Assembly (NCBI RefSeq): GCF_905147365.1
Contig: NC_056410.1
Location: 1,773,501-1,837,500 of the forward strand
Source of the DNA: Aricia agestis
Lineage: Eukaryota > Arthropoda > Insecta > Lepidoptera > Lycaenidae
DNA length: 64,000 nt
Direction of reading: 5' to 3'
How positions within the stretch are numbered: the stretch's first letter is position 1; each line of letters opens with the position of its first letter. Below the pieces are notes generated by a model that saw only the letters and a program-made list of their open reading frames with translations, had not been told where the DNA came from and did no database searches. Positions 56,701-64,000 of the stretch are shown one piece after another. Position numbers and translations under genes: made by a program.

Positions 56701-59700
56701 ATTTACCAGGTTAATAATTATGATCTGTCAAAGCTGAAAACATGAATCATAATATAAACTCTTATTTACTTATTTCGGTTTGGTAATTTTGATACAAGTC
56801 AGTGTATTTGCAATGTCAAGACAAATCCGAGGGCTCAATTTTTGACAAAATGAAAATAAATAATTATGCATAACATGAAAAATAATAAATAATATGTAAG
56901 GATGTGACGAAACTTGGCGGCAACACTCAAAAGTCAAAACAGATTATTTTATTGATATTGGATATTGTCTTTGAAAGTTGTTGTTTTGACTATTATAACC
57001 TCCCCAGCAGGAAATAAAATTTAACACCGTGTTAGGCGATTTGACATGACATTAGCGTATGGTGGAACGCTCGATAGCTCTAACAGGCCGTTATCTGATT
57101 TAACAAGCCATTATTTATTTAACATTGCTTGATGAAACTGGGTCTAGGTCGTATCCTTGAAAAACCGATAAAAGACAAATGATTTTAGGTTATCTATATT
57201 ATTTTTCCCTTTGAACTCCAAGCTAAGCTCGGTGTCTCAGTTACCTTTTACTTTACTGCAACTTTTAGCAGAACTACCGCTGTGTACCTGATTGAGCACG
57301 CCAACACTGGAACTCCTGGTCATGTTGGTCTTGGTGTGTCTTGGCGCGGGCCGCACGAACCCGCTCGGCGACTTCGTTGCCGGCGGCGCGGGCTTCGGCG
57401 CACCTACACCAGATGTATAGTTAGCAAAGATTAAACATTAGCAGTTGGTTACGTGGTACTATCAGAGAAGGTGATTCCTACGTAGTTTGGTCGCGTTAAG
57501 TCAAACCTAGCCGACGGATCACAATTAATTGAAATGATTTGACCCGACCAAATGACGTTGGTCTGTTAACTGCCTAGGAATCAATTTTCTCGATGTTATT
57601 ATATTACTTGTTGTTAGAGACTGAACATAAGTGATAGAAAGTAAAGAATTATGTGTCTTCTTCTAATTTTATTATATTTATTTTACATTATTACTACATC
57701 GATGTATCAATTAAGCACCCCCATATCTCGGTATAAGGAAAAATGCTTATCATAATTATTTTTTGTTTTTTTTTTAAAGAGCAAGCCAGAATTGAGCCAT
57801 AACTTCACTATGACCCATATGGATTTATTATGACATAAACTTTTTGAACATACTTAATTACTTACCATTTAAGAATTTAAAACTAAATATATTTCATGCA
57901 ACTACATTCATTGATATTAAAACACAAAAGTGACAGATGCAAGTTTGTGAAGTGTTAATTACAAAAAAGAAACATTAAAAAGTATTAAAGGCTTTAAGTA
58001 GAAAAGCATTAAGCAAATAAAATGTTATTCAAAACGCAGCAGAAGTTCAAGGGTTGAAACTTGAAAATCCCATTGGTGTCCTTTTCTAGTAGAAAATTTG
58101 AGTAAATGCCACCTCGACCCTTTTACACCCATATCATTGGCCGATTCCTCGAGATTGCCTTCACTCGACTCAACCGAATTCTACAAACCCCAAAAATTAC
58201 AACGTTTTTTTGAACAAACGACAATTTTTTTAGGGTTGAGGTTAAGTCGAGCAGAGGAAATCTCGAGGAAACGACTGAGTGAATGATACGGGCGTTAGTC
58301 CCCTTCTCCCAGCACCACAAACCTTGGTTCATCCTGGGCGCGGGCACGGGCTTGGCCAGGTCGGACAGGGATATCGCCCGCCGCATCCCCTCCTCCGGCT
58401 CCGGCGGCGCTAACGAGCGCGCTGCACACCCGCAACGTTAACATGCGCACACGCATGCCAGAATAACTTGTGACGTCAGTTTTAACCTTCGATCTAGTTA
58501 ATGCAAAAGTGCAGAAAGGTATTTTGAACGTCAAAAATTATTTTGGCCCAAAACTAAACACTACACAATGCAAATAAAACCATGCTGAAACACAATGTCG
58601 AAAGCAATCCATGATTCGTGGTTTGGTATCGCTGTAAATCATAAGATACGCTCAAACAAAATAGACGCGGCTATAATCCAAAGCTAGAAACGACCGTAAC
58701 ATCTAGACATGCGAGCCAACCTGTTGACGGCGTGAATTTCGACGGCAGTACCGGGGTTAGGGGCATCTTTTTGGCTAGACCTCTTACGGCATTCCCACTT
58801 AACATTGGCCTTATTCTACCCTGCATAACCTGATTCTCCATACATAATCTCGGAGTCGGATGACGCATTACTTTCCGAAATGGAGTTTTCGGTCTGTTGA
58901 ACCCGTAAAATCTCATGTGTTTAGGGGAATTATTGCAGCTAGAAGACGTAGTCGAAGATTCGTAATTCTCGCTGTCCAAATGTACGTCCGTCTTCGGTAT
59001 GACCATCTCGTTGTAAACTCTCTGGGGAAGTGACTTGGGAGGTTTTACGATATTTTGAAACGTGTTATTCAGTTGAGTCTTCTCTTCGGGCTCTGAGGGT
59101 TCGGCGTTAGGATGGTCCGCCTCGGTTTCAGCTGTATTCGAAATGTCAATGTTTTCTACCGTCAATCCTATTTGTTCCGTATCTAATATGTCTGGCAAGC
59201 TTAAATTTCGTTTTATTTCTTTGTTTTCAGGACTTTCCGGATCTGTGTCTACCTCCTCTAGTGTCAATGATGCAAAATTAGGTACCGTATTCCGTTTGCT
59301 CGCTAACTTTTCAAACTTTCGTGATAACACTTTTACTACTCCTTTTCCATCATTTATATTAGCTCGCAATGGCCGCATCCGCCATTCTTTGAATATTTTC
59401 TCTTGTAAGATTTTCCTTTCCTCCATTTCTACTAGTTTGTTGATAATTTCCAATTTTCTCTCGATGTATTTATATTTCATAACCTCATTACTCGTATCCG
59501 GTGCGATATTTTCTTTAGCGTTAACATTTTCACCACTGTATGTTGCCGATATGAAATCTGCTTCACTTTTTGAAAGTTTTAAATTATTTTGCTCCTTTTG
59601 AATTTTATCATAGTAAGCGGCATCCCTTTCTGCATAGTAGTCTAATGAATCTTTAGCAAAGTCGTGATTGTCATCAGCGGTAACGTCTAACGAGTCCATG

Positions 59701-62700
59701 CTCACGTAGTTATTTCTTTCCATCTTCTGCATAGCATACACTTCGAGGCTATCCATTTGTATTTCTGATCTATTTTCATTGACGTCTTTCTCTTTTACAT
59801 AAATATCAAAAGTTTTTTCATCATTATCAGCAGTATCTTCTAAGTTTGAGTTTTTGTCTTCGCGCTTTTTACCAGAAATATAATTTTTATTTTGAAGACC
59901 ATCTAATTTTGCTTTATACTGGGAAGAAATAGATGAACTCAGTGTGGATTTATCGAGACCAGCCTTCACTCTATTGTTCATTTTAACTGAAGGAGTTCTT
60001 TTAATTGGTTTTGGAGGTTTATGCGGAACGAACTCCATTGTGACTTTGGTATTATTACTATTCTTCTGACTCGAGTCGCGCTCTAAGCTTTTTGTGGCAT
60101 TATAATATTTAGAGTTACTTGCCTTTTCCTTGTTTAGCTGGTTTTTACTCGTTTTAGTTTGAGCGCCCTTTTTAATTTGTTCTTCAAATTTTTCCAAATT
60201 TCTTTTCACGTGCGAATTTCTTTTTTCGGTTAGAGTCTTAAGAGGTTTAGTAGCTGGCTCTAATACTACTTCAAAGCTGCAACTTTTAGACTTAGTCATC
60301 GCGCCTTGTTCACAACCTTCCATTGTGCTCATATGTTTATGTTTATCAGCAAACTGGGGGTGCAAAGATTTGCTTGTATTTGCCATATAATCAGATTTAC
60401 CTAATCGTGGTATCTCATCTGTCTTTTTCTTTTCACTTGCGTATTGTTGAACGCTACTACCGTCGAAATAGTAAGCAATATTTTTAGCTGGAGGAGGATG
60501 TTGTTTTGTTGACGAATCATACAAACTTTTAGATCTAGTTACAGTTTTATGGCCAGAAAACTCTTCTTTAGGAATTTCAAACCCACAAACTTTATGAACG
60601 GGAGCTTTTGACGCCGCAGAAACATAAGCAGGCTCAACTTGATTTGTTCGTGGACTAGATGCCTCACCAAAATAGTTATTATACATGTAACCCGTCAAAA
60701 ATTGCGGATTATTTGGACTTGAACCATAACTTTTAGAAGTGTTGTCAAATTCATAGCAGCTTTTACTATTGGGGACCGCAATGGGGTTATTTCTATTGCG
60801 GAAATGTTTAGCATTTTCAAATAACATCTCTAATGGAGCACTTCTTGTACATTCAGAATCATCCGATAAAATACTTTCTAAAGAATTGCAATTGGTTCTG
60901 GACAAATGATTTTCATTATCTAGATACTCGTCTGAAAGCATAGATTCCTGGCTGCAGCTTGATTTCATAAACTTTTTCTGGTTTAAAAAGAAACTTGCAC
61001 TGCTATGTCTATGATTTTCTAGGTAGCGTTGGTCAGGTTCGTTTAGATTCTCAAATGAACAATTCTGCGAGTCGTTCAAGTTGTACCGGCTGTCAGTAAA
61101 CCTAGCCTGTTGGAAGGATGTTTCGTTCCCATACTTAAAGAATATTTCATTAGAAACACTAGAACAGTTGGAATGATCGCTCAACATGGATTCATTCGAT
61201 CGAGTCACACAACGTTTAGTCAAAACACTTTGACATCGATACATTGCATTATTTGAATTGACATCCTCATCGATAATGTCTTCTAAATTGGATGGCATAT
61301 TACGAGGTAATGTGGAACTTTTCTGTGATATACCTAAAGGTTTCATAGGAACTGCAGGCTTGTCGTTATAGCTTTTATGAATTTCATAATTAGACACAGC
61401 CCGACGAGGCATACTTTTTGCTTTATTATGTTTTTTGCATATCTTTTTAGAATAAAGTTTGTTTTTACAACTAGCATCTAAACTCAAGCTGCAGTCTTCC
61501 AATGAATCAGACGAAAAGTTTCCGTCGTCCTTCTCTTGAACTTCTTTTGTAGGCTGTAAATCTAAATCTCCCTGATTATTTGGCTCAAAATCATCGAGGT
61601 CCCCATATTTTTTGGTTATTTCAGCTATCATTTTCTCAGTATCACTTTTGATGGTGTCTACAATATTTCTTCTGTCTTTAATTTTACTGTCAAGTCCGAC
61701 AAAGAAACTTAAGGAATTTCTCTTTTTGGCGTCTATCAGACTTTCTTTTTGCTTACTTTGACTCTGATTCTGAGCGACCTTATCCGCCCATTTGCATTCT
61801 TCAGAGACCGGAGACACTGGACACGATTTATAGTTTTTGAATATACTCCTAGCGTTGGGTTTGGTAGCTTTCGGTTGTGGTTTTTCGTTTAGATTCAAAT
61901 GAAAGTTCCTGGGCGGTATTTTAGGAGGCGGAGGATTATTGTCGTCTTTTTCCGCAGATGGAAATAGACGGTCGAAAACTTTGGAGTTTGGTTTCTTCCC
62001 GAAGTCTATAGTGAATGCTAAGTTTTGTTTTTGCGGCTGCTTCTTGGCTACCGTAGGTTTTGTGCTGGTCATTTTGGTCGGTCGCTCGTCATTTGCCGCG
62101 TGACTTCGGGGAGGTATACAAGATGATACACTGTCGAGATATTCTGGTAGCGCCTTGTGGTTCAAGTTAGCGGGAATGGCGTAAGGGTTTTTGTTGCGAT
62201 AATCTAAATTACTGTTTTGGTAGTTGAGACTATCAAAGTAATTAGTAGAGAGACTGTCTAAATTTTCTTCTGGGAAAATATGGGGATTAGCGTATCCTGG
62301 TCAGCGTATAGGGAGGAATAAAATCGGTTAGTACACTGACAAAATATTATTATATATAAAATCATGTAATCGCTCGTAGCAATGAATTAGTTTCCTAGAA
62401 ATGACAATATGGTTGATCTTTATGAATGTGTTAGTAAATGCAATCAATGTTATTGTACTCTGTAACTCAATTATTGTTCCTTGTCATATCTTAATTCAAA
62501 ACATGTTAATAGAATGACACAAAATTTTATCTACGTTTTTAAGTATGGCATCTTTTATATACTTAGCTTGAAAATTGGAGGTAAATCTTATAAATACAAT
62601 TCAAGAAATTTTGTTTAACTATATTCTATTGATCATATCGTTTGCTAAATCGTTTAATGTAGAAGATACAATAAGAAACAAAAATAACATTAGACGTGTT

Positions 62701-63865
62701 GTGACAAGCTAACTATGCAAACAAGTTTAATTTAGGTGGTCTCACCATAAGGTCTCGGATTGCTCGGCACAGCCATGGATACCGGCCTGTTGCGCCTGGA
62801 CCCATCCTTCTCCGGTATGTACGAAAGGTCCGTAGTCGACTGACTCGACTTGAGATTCGATCTAAATGCTACCTGCAATTTAAAAAAATCAGGGAGTTTA
62901 GATACTAGAACTAATAGTTAAAGTTCTATCACACTTACAAATATAGACATAGATTCTCAGAGGTGAAAGCGAAGTTTTAAGAAGACTAGGTAGTATTCAA
63001 AGTCTTTTAAAAATACATCTTTGATCCCCTCCTAAGTCGCATCAGGCATTTGAGCATACACAACGCCAGATGCGACATACATTTACGCATACAACGAAGG
63101 TGTGTCTTTTACATCCGTGCGCGCATTTTAAGGAATGTGTCAGGGTTCTTTCCCCATGAGATATTTTACGATAGTCGGGCGTGGCCTGCACTAACCCCGC
63201 CCCTAGCCCCTCCTCAGAGCTATGACACACATCATATCTTAACGTATACGCACACTCTCGAGCTGCTTCCTTGTCTCGCGTATGCGTCGCTGGAGCTCCT
63301 CCCGCCGCCGCGCCGCCTCCGGGTCCGGTACTCGCTGTTGCATGTGCTGCGATGATAATGACCGCTGACCTGTGGGGGTTATAGAAGGTATTAATATCAA
63401 TTTGAGGCTTTACAAGATAAACCCTTGAAAGTGAATTAGGGTAGACAGAGATTACAAATCCAAAATTAGTTATCCACAATTTTATGTTTTTCTTTTTATA
63501 ATACAAAGGCGGTTATTTAATTTATTCTAAATTTTCTTCTAATCTAAACAAAAAAAAAGAAAATGACAGGCAATAAAATGCAATGAAACGTAATTCTTGT
63601 GTAGTTTCAACTAAGAATCGTGAACTGATCAACTGACGTTACTGAAACAGCGTTACAGAACGTAACAGCGTGATTAACCTTCATTACATAGAAAACTATC
63701 TTATATCTATACTATCTTACCTCCCGGCAGCGTGCTCTCCTCAACCCCACTCAGGCTGTCGAAGGCTGACTTGAGGTACTTCTCGCGGCGGCCGGCGGTG
63801 TCTATCGACTCGCACGACCCCGACAGCGGGTTGCGGTCGCCGTTGTCGCCCGACGGCGTCGATAC
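50714..63865 (-). CDS. CEP170-like large protein, C-terminal 1638 residues (5' part beyond the window)
   Basis: Minus-strand coding exons: 63721-63865, 63254-63369, 62746-62872, 58721-62296, 58323-58421, 57288-57403, 56012-56144, 55402-55500, 52274-52384, 51848-51964, 51276-51404, 50714-50862. Sum 4917 bp; all phases fit and the stop is at 50714. In order: SLSGVEEST; a coiled-coil RRREELQRRIRETRKQLESV; the 1192-codon exon, Ser/Asn/Lys-rich with NLAFTIDFGKK; then RRAISLSDL, GLMRPTISSMNKAAANTRRR, SESSSEE, ERDISAKAREVTARL, QLTRTAGKVVQLYR and SLIEQYSDILLNMM near the end. The succession of acidic serine patch, helix and TAGK-containing helix resembles the C-terminal microtubule-binding part of CEP170, a centrosomal FHA-domain protein; the FHA domain would be upstream and unseen. 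That identity is an inference; the gene model is much firmer. The donor after 58721 (GTTGGC) is weak. An intron holds a LINE on the other strand. Confidence 0.7.
51765..51847. repeat. 12-bp minisatellite abutting a splice donor
   Basis: About five units of GTATATGCAGGT/GTATACGCAGGT, preceded by degenerate ones. On the minus strand the last unit supplies the donor GTGCGTATA of the exon 51848-51964. Confidence 0.8.
52595..55101 (+). mobile_element. Jockey/CR1-like non-LTR retrotransposon, 5' truncated, in an intron of the CEP170-like gene
   Basis: Contains an intact reverse transcriptase ORF, a 3' UTR with ACGCCGGTTCTTCTCGCCGG and GAACCGGTGGTAGG, an AATAAA near 55065 and a (TTTA)n tail at 55078-55101. 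The endonuclease half is missing, so the 5' end is truncated near 52595 (exact border and target duplication not seen). Orientation is opposite to the host gene. Confidence 0.8.
52647..54803 (+). CDS. LINE reverse transcriptase ORF (718 residues)
   Basis: Copies LINE RNA into DNA at a nicked target. The frame is open from about 52595; GTG at 52647 is only a formal start because the true N-terminus (endonuclease) was lost by truncation. Reverse transcriptase motifs in order: HSKVIPLFKAG and NYRPISVLPTLSKIFEKI (about residues 268-300), NQYGFTKGRSTTDA, FCDLSKAFDCVEH (about 355), GVPQGSILGPFLFLVYINDLP (finger/palm) and the catalytic FADDTS (about 443). The region after this (FLGITLDSKLQW, RMSYGILLWG) is typical of Jockey/CR1-type elements. 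No stop or frameshift interrupts it, so the copy is young or under recent selection. No RNase H motif recognised. Confidence 0.92.
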   Translation: MNTKRIEKFRNNLSSSIQLLNGSNSSDEAFNKLFKIIRTQFNSVFTSVTVRNNKKMKNNFTKWATAGIKISRQRLYSLYEEKCFNNSVAFKEYVKNYSKTFRKVCKSAKAMYIKKKIKNSKNKIKTTWKVIAGETGNVTCRSSDFQLYFENKEITNDLEVATAFEKFFADIPVSTTKNLNSSPAAAEKLLKDNIKECNVNFKFREIDPKDIIDTFKLLNIKNTTDLWGLSTKIIKSVIDIIAPHLAMIFNNCIENGVFPDLMKHSKVIPLFKAGIKSDPTNYRPISVLPTLSKIFEKIILKQLLVHFNSNNLLHENQYGFTKGRSTTDAGIGLLCSIFEAWEGSQDALGVFCDLSKAFDCVEHATLIRKLHHYGIRDSALNLLTSYLKNRTQRVEINNKRSNGTKIELGVPQGSILGPFLFLVYINDLPYLVKDNDNEIVLFADDTSLIFKVKRQQSNYDEVNCTLSKIVHWFNVNNLLLNSTKTKCLKFTLPNVRQVQTNVLLNDEKMNLVDTTVFLGITLDSKLQWGPHIAKLADRLSSAAYAVRKIREISDEDTARLVYFSYFHSRMSYGILLWGNAADINTIFVLQKRAIRSIYKMSTFESLREKFKEIGILTVASQYILDNVIHVRKNICKFKAKGDIHCRNTRNKYKLDLPVIRLSKVSKSFKGQCIRLFNKIPENVKNLSINKFKKVVKERLCAKAYYKVNDFINDGTSWE
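55296..55359. repeat. 64-bp near-perfect hairpin
   Basis: GGAGCGTCAAGTTGTCAAAT plus GTGT and its exact complement, loop about 16 bases. It lies 43 bp downstream of the exon at 55402-55500 in transcript sense, inside the intron that also holds the LINE. Confidence 0.7.
56320..57147. mobile_element. Fold-back element with nested MITE H, in an intron of the CEP170-like gene
   Basis: CTAGGACCCAATTTCACCAA on the left and TTGATGAAACTGGGTCTAG on the right; TTAAATCCTAACAAGGC and AACAGGCCGTTATCTGATTT/AACAAGCCATT elements repeat inside. 828 bp, no transposase. Family H copy 2 interrupts it at 56455-56534. Confidence 0.65.
56455..56534. mobile_element. Palindromic MITE family H, copy 2
   Basis: CCCCGCGTTCCA, CAAAACGCTTAAAATAGGAG, TTTTGAGCGTTTCGATCG and CGCGGGGAA; same ends and core as 13052-13153. 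The ORF at 56506 is spurious. Confidence 0.7.
57472..57583. mobile_element. Short MITE in an intron of the CEP170-like gene
   Basis: TGATTCCTACGTAGTTTGGT at the left, complement TAACTGCCTAGGAATCA at the right, 112 bp. Confidence 0.6.
58128..58288. mobile_element. Fold-back MITE in an intron of the CEP170-like gene
   Basis: TCATTGGCCGATTCCTCGAG, CACTCGACTCAACC and CCCAAAAATT on the left pair with AATTTTTTTAGGG, GGTTAAGTCGAG and TCTCGAGGAAACG on the right. It lies about 35 bp downstream of the exon at 58323-58421 in transcript sense. Confidence 0.6.
62297..62745. other. Intron of the CEP170-like gene, nothing recognised
   Basis: AT-rich intron sequence without a recognised repeat. Confidence 0.5.
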
Positions 63866-64000
63866 CTGCATGCGAGAGCCGCAAATATTAGTTATGGAAG
63901 TAAAAAATTGTATGATGAAATTAGTAATGTTTATAAAGCTTTAAAAATATGTAAAAACTTTGTTTATGTTAGATAAAGTTGGCAAATTTAATAGAGAGAC

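Noticed and set aside
58671..62165. Start and end of the 1164-codon ORF as a complete gene
   Set aside because: The formal first codon is TTG and the ORF continues upstream to an acceptor at 62297; downstream it must splice at about 58721 to stay in frame with the next exon.
63042..63506. 154-codon minus-strand ORF
   Set aside because: It overlaps the real exon 63254-63369 in a different frame.

Overview
The window looks like a stretch of a lepidopteran (moth or butterfly) nuclear genome. The basis is inference: AT-rich introns and intergenic DNA, GC-rich split exons with GT/AG borders, a fatty acyl-CoA reductase, and a dense population of short repeats (tRNA-headed SINEs, fold-back MITEs, a Helitron-like element, LINE tails) that I associate with Lepidoptera. 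No species call is possible from sequence alone.

Layout. 1-3180: the left edge lies inside a Ty3/gypsy LTR retrotransposon on the minus strand (single-frame gag-pol), which inserted into the endonuclease part of a Jockey/CR1-like LINE. 3200-22000: no host gene seen; this is a repeat graveyard with several nested insertions (fold-back element split by a retroposon, mariner relic with an inverted duplication, R1-like LINE tail with a 13-bp target duplication, SINE with an 8-bp target duplication). 24376-33075 (+): a complete fatty acyl-CoA reductase of 513 residues in eleven coding exons, all phases consistent, with a possible non-coding first exon near 22.1-22.3 kb. 34487-40126 (-) and 43029-47596 (+): two divergently transcribed paralogous genes for small secreted proteins (215 and 129 residues) that share signal-peptide exon, intron phases and an almost identical third exon, but have unrelated C-termini. 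I do not recognise the family; this pair is the best candidate for something undescribed. 50714-63865 (-): the last twelve coding exons (1638 residues) of a large low-complexity protein whose C-terminal organisation resembles the centrosomal protein CEP170; its 5' part lies beyond the right edge. One of its introns holds an intact LINE reverse transcriptase ORF (52647-54803, opposite strand).

Gene arrangement: the reductase and the 215-residue secreted gene end tail to tail, with poly(A) signals about 260 bp apart. The two secreted paralogs are head to head about 2.9 kb apart. The 129-residue gene and the CEP170-like gene converge. I see no evidence that the three kinds of host gene act in one pathway. 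All exon models are by eye from splice sites, frame and protein similarity; no transcript or database evidence was available.
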